Below are positions 7,573 through 15,634 of a stretch of DNA of 64,000 nucleotides, in pieces; the first letter of the stretch is position 1; each line of letters opens with the position of its first letter. The notes beneath the pieces are model-generated. The model did no database searches and was not told the DNA's origin. It worked only from the letters and a program-made list of their open reading frames with translations. Made by a program: the position numbers and the translations under genes. The stretch comes from CAWCQC01 sp963819905 (lineage in GTDB: Bacteria > Actinomycetota > Thermoleophilia > Gaiellales > Gaiellaceae), in NCBI GenBank assembly GCA_963819905.1, contig CAWFXP010000009.1, positions 124,001-188,000 on the forward strand. The letters run 5' to 3'.

Positions 7573-8829
7573 TCACGGGCGGCTCGGCACGAGGCCGTAG
7601 ACCCGCGTGTACCCCACGAGGTACGCCCGCTCCGAGTCCGCCACGATCGGCGTGTACTTGCCGTCGGGGAAGGACCAAACCTGCTCTCCGGTCGCCGCGT
7701 CGAGCGCGAACGTCCGTTCCTCGAGGGTCGAGACGTAGACGATTCCCGCGATGACCGTGGCCGCCCCCGAGATCCGTCCCCCGGTTGCGAACGTCCAGCG
7801 GACGTCGCCCGTCGCCGCGTCGAGCGCGTACAGGTTCCCGTCGTAGGAGCCCACGTAGACCGTCCTGCGGTAGACGGCCGCCGACGAGTAGACGAACCCG
7901 CCCGTCGACTGGGCCCAGAGCAGCTCGCCGCTCCTCGCCCCGAACGCGTAGACCTTGCCATCGGTCGAGCCGACGAAGACACGTCCGTAGGCGACGGCCG
8001 CGGTCGCGTAGAAGTTGCCGCTTCCACCGACCCCCGCTCTCCCCTCCGACGACCACCGCTCCTGGCCCGTCTCCGCGTCGATGGCGTAGACCTTCCCGTC
8101 GTAGGAGCCGACGTACACCGTGCCGCCCGCAACCGCCGGCGCGGCCTTGACCTCGTCACCCGTCTCGAACGTCCAGAGCGGCTTGCGCGTCGAGACGTCG
8201 AGCGCGTAGACGTTTCGGTCCCACGAGCCGAAGAAGAGGACGCCGTCGACGAGGGCAGGAGACGACTCGATGACGCCCGCCTCGAAGCGCCAGAGCTCCT
8301 GCCCTGACTCCGCGTCCATCGCCACCATGTAGCCCGGCGCCTCGCGGTCGGGATTCCCGCACGGCGACGGGTCCATCAACGGCTGGTAGACGACCCCGTC
8401 CGCGACGGTCGGCGAGGCGGCGATACAGCGTCGGAAGCGTTTCTCCCACGCTATCTCCCCCGTCTCCGCCTCGATCGCGAGGAACCGTCCGGGATTCGTC
8501 CCGACGTACAGGCGTCCGTAGGCGACCGCGGGCGGGAACTCGATCAGGTTGCGGCCGCGCACCGTCCAGCGCTCGCGAAACGGCGGCCGCAGGTCGATGT
8601 CGGCCGCGACCTGCGTCCTCGCGACGTCGTAGCCGTAGGTCGGCCAGGGCACCTCCTCGCGCTCGACGGCCGGCCGGGTCTCCACTCCCGGTTCCTGGGT
8701 CGTCACGAACTCCTCGGTCGACGAGCCGCGGAAGTCCGAGGTCTGGTCGCGGTTCCAGAGCCAGCCTCCGAGCGCGACGCCGCCGAGGACGAGCGCGAGC
8801 GCGCCCACCACGAGGAGAGCCTTCTTCAC
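7573..8829 (-). CDS. Membrane-anchored PQQ-type beta-propeller protein
   Basis: 418 residues: an N-terminal signal anchor (about 4-25, LLVVGALALVLGGVALGGWLW), a Thr/Glu linker, then repeated blades such as VYVGSYDGKVYAIDAETGQERW and LYALDAATGDVRW, typical of PQQ-like/YncE-type propellers. Expected outside the membrane. It is the neighbour and paralogue of the next propeller lipoprotein; both share the pre-blade motif (D)LRPPF and end in a similar (Y/R)VYGL/LYAVEP strand. The start overlaps that gene's stop (GTGA). Roles could include polymer binding or a scaffold for export. A dehydrogenase activity is unlikely, as no quinoprotein catalytic motif is evident. Confidence 0.82.
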   Translation of the reverse strand: MKKALLVVGALALVLGGVALGGWLWNRDQTSDFRGSSTEEFVTTQEPGVETRPAVEREEVPWPTYGYDVARTQVAADIDLRPPFRERWTVRGRNLIEFPPAVAYGRLYVGTNPGRFLAIEAETGEIAWEKRFRRCIAASPTVADGVVYQPLMDPSPCGNPDREAPGYMVAMDAESGQELWRFEAGVIESSPALVDGVLFFGSWDRNVYALDVSTRKPLWTFETGDEVKAAPAVAGGTVYVGSYDGKVYAIDAETGQERWSSEGRAGVGGSGNFYATAAVAYGRVFVGSTDGKVYAFGARSGELLWAQSTGGFVYSSAAVYRRTVYVGSYDGNLYALDAATGDVRWTFATGGRISGAATVIAGIVYVSTLEERTFALDAATGEQVWSFPDGKYTPIVADSERAYLVGYTRVYGLVPSRP

Positions 8830-10251
8830 CGCTTCGGCTCGACCGCGTACAGGCGCGAGTACCCGTGGAAGAGCAGGCGGCCGCCGTTCCCCGACACCGG
8901 GGCGTACTCACCGTGGGGGAAGCGAAGCAGCTGCTCGCCGGTCCGCCAGTCCCAGCCCGTGATGACGCCGCCGAAACTGCCCGCGTAGACGACGCCAGCG
9001 ATCACCTGGATCGCGCCCGAGACCGACCCGCCGGCATCGCCGGTCCACAGGATCGCACCGCTCGAGACCGCTGCGGCCGATACGCGACCGGTGTAGTCGC
9101 CGAAGAACACCCTGCCCTGGTAGACGGCGGGGGACGAGTACAGATAGGCGCTTACTGGGATGCGCCAGAGCGTCCCACCGGTGTCGGCGTCGAGGGCGGA
9201 CAGGCCTGCGAACACGGAGGGAACGAAGACCCGGCCGCCGGCGACTGCAACCGTCCCGTACACGCGATCGCCTGCGCTCCCCGTCCACACGAGGTCTCCA
9301 GAGGCTGCATTCAGGCAGAACACGTTGCCGGAGTAGTCGCCGACGTAGATTCGCCCATCCGCGAGCGCTGGGCTCGCGGTGATCTTCGAGCCTCCGGAGA
9401 ACACCCAGCGGGGCTCGCGCGTCTCGAGATCGAGCGCGTAGACGTTCCCGTTCGTCGCCGCGAAGTAGGCGACCCCGTCGACGACGATCGGCGACGGTTC
9501 CGTGAGCCCGGTCGAGAAGCGCCAGCGGAGCTTCCCGGTCGTCAGGTCGCGTACCTGGAAGTCACCCGGGACCATCGTCGTCACGAGCAGGCTCCGGGAG
9601 GCAGGGTCGACGGCCGGCGTCGAGGCGGTCTTCGTCCCCGTCTGCTGCGTCCAGAGGACACGTCCGTCCCGCATCGAGATCGCATACAGGAGGCCCTCGA
9701 GCGTGTTCACGTAGGCGATTCCCTCCCAGACGGCGGCAGGGAACTCGACGAGCGAGCCGACGCCCCGGCTCCAGACCGTGCGAAACGGGGGCCGCAGCTC
9801 GATCGCCGGGTGGGCCTGGGTCCGCGCGAGCGTGGCGCCGAAGAAGGGCCACTGGAGCTCCTCGCGGTAGATCTGGATCGTGTACCGGCGCCGCTCGGCG
9901 AACTGGAGCCGGAAGCGCCTCGTGGCGTACCCCGGCGCAGAGACCTCGACCGGGAGCGAGCCGCGACGGGCAAGCGGCACGAGGGCGAGCCCCGTGGCGT
10001 CGGACACCCCGGCCTCGCGGCCGACTGGTGACGGACGCGCCCTCGACCCTCGTGTTCAGATCGCCGTCGACGACGGTGATTCGCCCTTCGACCGGCTCCG
10101 CCGGCGGCCCCGTCTCGACCGGAGCATCGGTCTCGGCCTGACCATCGGTGGCGGCGGGCGGAACGGTCGCCGGTCCGTCGTCCGCGGTCGCGACCGTGCA
10201 CCCGCCGACCGTCGCCGCGACGACGAGGAGCGCCAGGAGCTTCCGACTCAC
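8826..10251 (-). CDS. PQQ-type beta-propeller lipoprotein, frameshifted
   Basis: Starts with a lipoprotein signal (MSRKLLALLVVAATVGGC, Cys18), then a Thr/Ala/Glu linker and a carboxypeptidase-regulatory-like domain (GRITVVDGDLNTRVEGASVT / GREAGVSDATG..VSAPGYATRRF). Propeller blades follow (LLYAISMRDGRVLW, VYALDLETREPRW, VFCLNAASGDLVW). The frame breaks inside the regulatory-like domain near 10021-10027; one extra base explains it, and the corrected protein would be about 474 residues. Downstream, the frame is open to the stop at 8826. The ATG overlaps the stop of the upstream ATP-grasp gene (ATGA). It is co-transcribed with its paralogue. Confidence 0.8.
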
Positions 10252-11252
10252 TCGGGACGGAAGACCGGCTCGGGGAGCTCGTCGGCCAACGCCTCAAGGC
10301 TACCGCCCTCCCCGGCGCCCAGACACGTCTGCCAGAAGAAGCGGGTCATGACGACGCCCTCCCGGAACGCTCCGAGCCGGGGCTCCGGCTGCTCTCCGCG
10401 GGCGAGCGCGAGGGCGAGCTCCGGATAGCCGCCTCCCGAGGCATGGTGCACGGGGAAGCCGCCGCCGAAGCGGACGTTGACGTCCGTGATCTCGTGGCGG
10501 CCGTCGGCCGTCCGGAAGCACTGGACAGTGGCCGGGCCGACGATACCGAGAATCTCGGCCACTCGGCATCCAACTTCGATCAGCACCGAATCCTTGAGCG
10601 AGGCGCCCTTGATCGACTCGCCTCCCTTCGACTCGATCATCGTCCTCGGGATGGCGGCGAGGCAACGGCGATCAACGCCGCAGAACACGTCGATCGAGAA
10701 CTCCTCGCCGGTGCAGGCCGCCTGGACCATCGACTCGGCAGGCGTGTAGCCGAGCAGGAAGTCGAGCTCCCGCCGGTCGGAGGCGCGAAAGATGTTGCGC
10801 GAGCCGAACCCTCTCCGCGGCTTGACGAGCACCGGAAACTCGAGGTCGTCGGGAAGCTCGTCGGGAAGCCAGGTCGGCGGCGAGTCGAGGCCGTGCTCCT
10901 CGAAGTAGACGTGAGCCAGGTACTTGTCGTTCGTCAGCTCGACCACGTCGGCAGCGGGCAGGAGGACGAGCGCATCGAGCTCTGCCCGGCGCTCCGCGAG
11001 CAGGCGCTGGTCGAGATCGGTCAGCGGGACGACCAGGGACACGCCGTGCTCCTCGACCGTGCGGGCGAGGAAGGGCAGGTAGCCGGGATCGTCGACCCGC
11101 GGCGGGACGACCCGCGCGTCTGCGTGGTAGAGCGCCGGCGCGAGCGGGTTCAGGTCGGCTGCGACGACGCGGGCGCCGGCCTCGCGGAAGGCGCTCGCGA
11201 TATCGACCCGCTGGCCGGCGCAGGTGAGGAGAACAGCCTGAGACGCCCCCAT
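10248..11252 (-). CDS. ATP-grasp ligase (CarB-like), polysaccharide cluster copy 1
   Basis: 334 residues. An N-terminal Rossmann-like domain (VLLTCAGQRVDIASAFREAG..AADLNPLAPALYHAD) is followed by an ATP-grasp fold: NDKYLAHVYFEEHGL, FPVLVKPRRGFGSRNIF (P-loop and Lys), EEFSIDVFCG, and metal-binding residues in EITDVNVRFGGGFP. ATP-grasp enzymes join a carboxylate to an amine or thiol through an acyl phosphate. The substrate is unknown; its position between a sugar transferase and envelope propellers suggests decoration of a glycan or its precursor (inference). It overlaps the sugar transferase by one base (TGATG). Confidence 0.82.
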   Translation of the reverse strand: MGASQAVLLTCAGQRVDIASAFREAGARVVAADLNPLAPALYHADARVVPPRVDDPGYLPFLARTVEEHGVSLVVPLTDLDQRLLAERRAELDALVLLPAADVVELTNDKYLAHVYFEEHGLDSPPTWLPDELPDDLEFPVLVKPRRGFGSRNIFRASDRRELDFLLGYTPAESMVQAACTGEEFSIDVFCGVDRRCLAAIPRTMIESKGGESIKGASLKDSVLIEVGCRVAEILGIVGPATVQCFRTADGRHEITDVNVRFGGGFPVHHASGGGYPELALALARGEQPEPRLGAFREGVVMTRFFWQTCLGAGEGGSLEALADELPEPVFRPE

Positions 11253-11836
11253 CAGGCCTCGGCCTTCCAGCCGCCCGTCTGCCCCTTGTAGATACCGCCG
11301 AACAGCGCGAACGGGGTGCGGGCGAGAATCGTGAGGTCGAGCCGGAGAGACCGGTGCTCGACGTACCAGACGTCGAGCTCGATCCGGTCTGCCCAGGCGA
11401 GCGCGGCGCGGCCGTTCACCTGCGCCCAGCCGGTGATCCCGGGCTTCACGTCGAGGCGGCGGCGCTGCCGCGGGGTGTACTTCTCGACCTGGTAGGCGAG
11501 GGTCGGTCGCGGCCCTACCAGAGCCATCTCGCCGAGCAGCACGTTCCAGAGCTGCGGCAGCTCGTCGATCGAGAGACGCCGGAGAACGCGTCCCGTTCTC
11601 GTGATGCGGGGGTCGCCCCGGTCGACTGCGTACCCCGCGCCGATCGTCTCCGCGCCGACGACCATCGTCCGGAGCTTGAGAAGCTCGAACTCGCGGCCGC
11701 CCCGGCCGACGCGCCGCTGCCGGTACAGGATCGGTCCGCCGTCCTCGATCCGGATCGCGATCGCGGCGGCGCCGAGGACCGGGCTCGCGAGCGCGAGCAG
11801 GGTCGCCGCGCCCGCCACGTCGAGGGCACGGCTCAC
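11252..11836 (-). CDS. Undecaprenyl-phosphate sugar phosphotransferase (short PglC/WcaJ-type)
   Basis: 194 residues, the minimal catalytic form: one N-terminal membrane segment (VAGAATLLALASPVLGAAAIAI), then GPILYRQRRVGRGGREFELLK, LRTM, RLSIDELPQLWNVLLGEMALVGPRP and PGITGWAQVNGR. These enzymes move a phosphosugar from a UDP-sugar onto undecaprenyl phosphate, the first committed step of glycan assembly at the inner membrane face. The GTG start overlaps the stop of the GT2 gene (GTGA). A second enzyme of this type is encoded at 51971-52660. Confidence 0.9.
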   Translation of the reverse strand: MSRALDVAGAATLLALASPVLGAAAIAIRIEDGGPILYRQRRVGRGGREFELLKLRTMVVGAETIGAGYAVDRGDPRITRTGRVLRRLSIDELPQLWNVLLGEMALVGPRPTLAYQVEKYTPRQRRRLDVKPGITGWAQVNGRAALAWADRIELDVWYVEHRSLRLDLTILARTPFALFGGIYKGQTGGWKAEA

Positions 11837-12960
11837 CGGGTCCCCTCGGCCTTCTCCCAGACGGCGGGCACACCGCGGCGGAGGTAGCCGCCGAGGGCGA
11901 CGACGGTCGCCTTCGTGACGAGCGCGTAGTAGTAGGCGAGCGCGGCTCCGGGCACCGGCCAGCGCATGCGGCCGGCGAACGCGAGCGACAGCCCCGCCAG
12001 CTGAGCGGCGAGGACGGTCCGGTAGACCCTGCCGCGGCCGGCGAGCCTGAGGCTCGTCACGAGGAGGGTCAGGTGAAGCAGCCCGCTGCCGTAACGGAGG
12101 ACGCGGTGCGAGACGAGCTTGACGAAGTAGCCCGGCCCGACGTCGTTCAGCATCCTCCCCCGCAGCAGGATCAGCCAGCAGTGCTCGAACATCCGCACCT
12201 TGCGCCGGTACTCGTCCTCGAGGTCGCGCGAGGGCTTCTCGAACGAGCGCGCCTCGGGCTCGTAGACCGCGCGTCGCCCGCGCTGCACCATGAGGTACGG
12301 AAGCGAGAGGTCGTGACCGAAGCGTGGATCGACCTCCACGTAGTCGTTTCGCCTGAGCGCGTAGATCGCGCCGTTGCCGCCGGTGATCGAGCCGGAGAGC
12401 GACTCCTGCTCGCGGAGCCAGACCTCGTAGCGCCAGTAGGCGCTTTCCCGATTCGTCCCGTCGGCTCCCTCGAGCACGAGCCGGCCGCACACATAGGCGA
12501 CGTCGGGATCGGCGAAGCTTCGGACGAGGCGTCGTAGCGCGTCGGGCGCCCAGGTCGCGTTCGCGTCCGAGAACGCCACGATCTCGCCGGATGTGCGGCG
12601 GACGGCGAGATCCTGGGCATTCACCTTGCCGCCGCGCGGGCACGGCAGCAGCCGGACACGCCGCTCGCGCCGTCCGATCTCCTCGACGATCGCGTCCGTC
12701 CCGTCGCTCGACGCGTCCGAGGCGACGACGATCTCGACCCGCTCAGGTGGGTAGTCGAGCTCCAGGAGATTCTCGACGCGACGGGCGATCACCGCTTCCT
12801 CGTCGTGTGCCGCGACGATCACGCTGACGGTCGGCAGGATGTCGTCCCTCGCGACCGGCCGCGGTCGGATGCGGGCGGCCAGGCCGGACGCGAGCGGGTA
12901 GCCGGCATGGGCCCAGCCGATCGCGCCGAGACTCGTCCAGAAGAGACCTCTCCGGAGCAC
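11833..12960 (-). CDS. Family 2 glycosyltransferase with C-terminal membrane segments
   Basis: 375 residues, processive-type GT2 layout. A short N-terminal hydrophobic helix is followed by the GT-A domain: VSVIVAAHDEEAVI, VVASDASSDGTD (first acidic site), FSDANATWAPDAL (DxN at the DXD position), a GGNGAIYALRRNDY acceptor region and a HDLSLPYLMVQRG motif. Membrane helices follow near residues 275-350. Predicted to act at the cytoplasmic membrane on lipid-linked glycans. It has its own predicted -10 (TACACT 7 nt before the GTG) although it follows the O-antigen ligase by only 25 bp. Confidence 0.88.
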   Translation of the reverse strand: MLRRGLFWTSLGAIGWAHAGYPLASGLAARIRPRPVARDDILPTVSVIVAAHDEEAVIARRVENLLELDYPPERVEIVVASDASSDGTDAIVEEIGRRERRVRLLPCPRGGKVNAQDLAVRRTSGEIVAFSDANATWAPDALRRLVRSFADPDVAYVCGRLVLEGADGTNRESAYWRYEVWLREQESLSGSITGGNGAIYALRRNDYVEVDPRFGHDLSLPYLMVQRGRRAVYEPEARSFEKPSRDLEDEYRRKVRMFEHCWLILLRGRMLNDVGPGYFVKLVSHRVLRYGSGLLHLTLLVTSLRLAGRGRVYRTVLAAQLAGLSLAFAGRMRWPVPGAALAYYYALVTKATVVALGGYLRRGVPAVWEKAEGTR

Positions 12961-12967
12961 GCGCCCG

Positions 12968-12973
12968 AGTGTA
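12968..12973 (-). promoter_or_regulatory. Predicted -10 element (TACACT) before the GT2 gene
   Basis: Minus strand, 7 nt before the GTG at 12960, inside the 25-bp gap after the O-antigen ligase gene. May start an internal transcript. Confidence 0.35.
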
Positions 12974-12985
12974 GTCGCGGCCGCG

Positions 12986-14377
12986 CTAGGCGTCGCGTCT
13001 CGCCAGCGCCGCGAACACGGCCGGTGCGGCGACGATCAGCATCACGAGCACGAAGAAGTAGTACATCTGCATGGTCAGGTAGAAGGCGTTCGCCACGAGC
13101 GTGCCGACGAGCGCCGCCGTCAGCCCCCAGCCGAGCGGCCTGACGCGGGCCGCGGCCGCATCGCCAGCAGCCGCGAGCGCCCTGCCGAGCCGGCGGAGCG
13201 CCCCTAGCCTGCGGAACAGGTAGCCAACGTAGCCGAGGAACAGGGCCGTGCCGACGATGCCCGTCTCCGTCAGCAGCGCGACGTAGTAGGAGTGCGGGCC
13301 CCAGTTCGACTTCCCGGTGACGAACTCGTAGTAGGAAGAGAACGTGTTCAGGCCGAGCCCGAACAGCGGGTGCTGGCCGATCACCGGCGGCAGCAGCTCG
13401 TAGATCTCGAGGTGGACGCGGGTCGAGCCGCCGCCGACGCTCGTCCGTGCCCGGAGCACCGTCTCGAAGAACCCGCTGCGCTGCGCGACGACGATGCCGA
13501 TCACGAGGACGACCAGCGCGAGTGGGACGAGGAACCGCGCCGAGAGCAGGAACCGCCGGTAGGGGATCGCCAGGACGACGAGCCCCGCGAGGATGCCGAG
13601 CAGGCCGCTCCGCGACAGCGTGGCGAGCTCGACGACGGCCAGGAAGGCGAGCGTCAGGGCGAGCGGAAGCCGGAGCCGATGCCCACGCTCGAGCCGCAGG
13701 TAGATCGGGAGCAGCACGAGGAGCGGCACGATGAGCATGATCCCGAGGTGGTTCGGATCGAGCGTCAGCGCGTTCACGCGGTAGACGTTCGAGCCCCCGA
13801 CGGCGCCGAAGACGTTGATGCCGCCGCGCTGGTACGCGCCGATTGCCGACAGGACGCTCTCGTCGAGATTGCGTCCGGACGTCTCCGCGGCGACGAGCTG
13901 GAGGATCCCGTAGACGCAGTTGGCGACGATCCCGGCCGTGAACCAGCCGAGCGTGCGCCAGTACGCCTCGGGGCCCCGCCGCGCCAGATGGGCGACCGCG
14001 GCGACCAAGAAGAGGAAGTGGATGACGAACTTGACCATCCCCTTCCAGAAGAGATCCCGGTCGTCGACCGTCTCCAGGTTGAAGAACGCCGCGAGGTAGA
14101 CCGCCAGGAAGAGGCCGAAGAAGACGAGCAGCGTCCAGGACGCCCTCGGGAGCGCTGTGTCCCGGCGGTCGAGGCGCGAGGCGGCGAACGCGAGGACGAA
14201 CAGCCCCGCGGTGACGTCGGAGATGTTCAGGTCGGCGCCGCCGACGTCCCAGCGAACCTTGGCGAAGGTGATCGCGAAGACGGTCGCGTAGAGGAGGCCG
14301 TCGACGAGCCTGGTCACGGATACCGACGCCGGCCGGACACCGTCGGGAGCAGTACGCGCGGGAAGGGCGACGCTCAT
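12986..14377 (-). CDS. O-antigen ligase/polymerase-type membrane protein
   Basis: 463 residues with about 11-12 membrane helices and the large periplasmic loop of the Wzy/WaaL superfamily: a long region after SGFFETVLRARTSVGGG with the signature HPLFGLGLNTFSSYYEF and the following GPHSYYVALLTETG, where family members place the catalytic His. It should polymerise or ligate lipid-linked glycan outside the membrane. The ATG overlaps the GT4 stop (ATGA). Ligase versus polymerase cannot be decided from sequence alone; a second such protein is encoded at 37942-39366. Confidence 0.86.
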   Translation of the reverse strand: MSVALPARTAPDGVRPASVSVTRLVDGLLYATVFAITFAKVRWDVGGADLNISDVTAGLFVLAFAASRLDRRDTALPRASWTLLVFFGLFLAVYLAAFFNLETVDDRDLFWKGMVKFVIHFLFLVAAVAHLARRGPEAYWRTLGWFTAGIVANCVYGILQLVAAETSGRNLDESVLSAIGAYQRGGINVFGAVGGSNVYRVNALTLDPNHLGIMLIVPLLVLLPIYLRLERGHRLRLPLALTLAFLAVVELATLSRSGLLGILAGLVVLAIPYRRFLLSARFLVPLALVVLVIGIVVAQRSGFFETVLRARTSVGGGSTRVHLEIYELLPPVIGQHPLFGLGLNTFSSYYEFVTGKSNWGPHSYYVALLTETGIVGTALFLGYVGYLFRRLGALRRLGRALAAAGDAAAARVRPLGWGLTAALVGTLVANAFYLTMQMYYFFVLVMLIVAAPAVFAALARRDA

Positions 14378-15600
14378 CCGAGGCCCCGCAGGAGGCCGGC
14401 GAGCTCCTCCGCCCGGGCGCGCCGGGAGAGCCGCTCGCGATCGTCGTCGGTGAGGCGCGTACCGTCGAGCTCGCCGGCATGCCACCTCGCGGTGAGCTCG
14501 GCCATCGCGTCGACCAGCCCATCCACGTCGTCCGGGGCGGCGACCAGACCGGCCCCGGTCGAGCGCAGGAGCGCCGCCGCTTCGCCGTCGGGCGGCACTG
14601 CGGCGATGATCGGCCGCTCGGCCGCGAGGTACTCGAAGACCTTTCCCGAGAGGACGCCCCTCCCGCGACCTCCAGCCTCGGGAATGAGGAGAAGAAGCGC
14701 GTCGGAATCGCGCTGAAGGGCGAGCACATCGCCGCGCGGCAGGTACGGGATCAGGTCGAGGCGGTCGCCGAGGCGCAACTGCTCAGCGTAGGCGCGATCC
14801 GCGCTGCGGAAGTCGCCGACGAAGCGCGCGACGACGTCCCGGTCGGCGCGTGCCAGGGCATCGAGGAACGGTCGCGGATCACGGCGGCCGAAGAAGCTGC
14901 CGGCGTGGGTGACGCGGAAGCGATCCGAGCGGTGGTATTCAAGCCCGGCAAAGTCCTCGAAGTCGCAGCCGTTCCCGATCTCGGCGACCGGCCCCCGCGG
15001 CTGGAGGGCCCGCATCTCGTCCGCGATCGCCCGCGAGGCGCAGACGAGCGCATCCGCCCGCCGCGCGACCAGGCGCGCGAGCGCCCTCTCGCCACGGATG
15101 TCGTGCCGCCGGTGCACGTGGAGCGCGAGCGAATCGCGCAGATCGGCGGCCCAGCGAACGCCGGTCAGCTCCTTCGCCGCCGCTCCGACGAGGTGGACGG
15201 AGCCCGGCGGCGAGGTCGTCAGCACGACGTCGATGTCGAAGCGCTTGACGATCTTCCGGGCCGCCGGGATCGCGGTCAGGTTCCAGAGGACCGCCGCGTC
15301 GGGAACGAGCAGCTGCCGCCCGAGGAGCTCGGCGCGAACTCTCAGCCGGTCGAGCCCCCGTCGCCCTCGCAGCTCCTCGGCGGGCCGGCGCGAGCGGGGG
15401 CCGTGGTTCGTCGCCCGGTGCACCGTGACGCCGGGCGGCGTCACCAGGGAGCGGTCACGATGCAGCCACTTCGGGTCGTCCGGCGCGAGAACGTGGATCT
15501 CGAAGCCGAGACTCGTCAGGTGCTCGGCGAACTTCAGCGGCCGCTGGACGCCGGCGCCGCCGGCGGGCGGCCAGTACATCGTCACGAGCAGGACTCGCAT
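14374..15600 (-). CDS. Family 4-type glycosyltransferase
   Basis: About 408 residues, GT-B fold. It starts MRVLLVTMYWPPAGGAGVQRP, the usual glycine-rich N-terminal loop of GT4 enzymes, and carries ADLRDSLALHVHRR, IGNGCDFEDF, HAGSFFGRRDP and, in the C-terminal nucleotide-sugar site, GKVFEYLAAERPIIAAVPPDGEAA. Cytoplasmic or membrane-associated transferase of the polysaccharide pathway. An ATG four codons upstream (15612) is possible. The one chosen gives the typical N-terminus and has CACAAT 10 nt before it. The donor sugar cannot be assigned. Confidence 0.86.
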   Translation of the reverse strand: MRVLLVTMYWPPAGGAGVQRPLKFAEHLTSLGFEIHVLAPDDPKWLHRDRSLVTPPGVTVHRATNHGPRSRRPAEELRGRRGLDRLRVRAELLGRQLLVPDAAVLWNLTAIPAARKIVKRFDIDVVLTTSPPGSVHLVGAAAKELTGVRWAADLRDSLALHVHRRHDIRGERALARLVARRADALVCASRAIADEMRALQPRGPVAEIGNGCDFEDFAGLEYHRSDRFRVTHAGSFFGRRDPRPFLDALARADRDVVARFVGDFRSADRAYAEQLRLGDRLDLIPYLPRGDVLALQRDSDALLLLIPEAGGRGRGVLSGKVFEYLAAERPIIAAVPPDGEAAALLRSTGAGLVAAPDDVDGLVDAMAELTARWHAGELDGTRLTDDDRERLSRRARAEELAGLLRGLG

Positions 15601-15634
15601 GCCGGGGATCATTGTGGCAAGCGCCGGGACGGGA

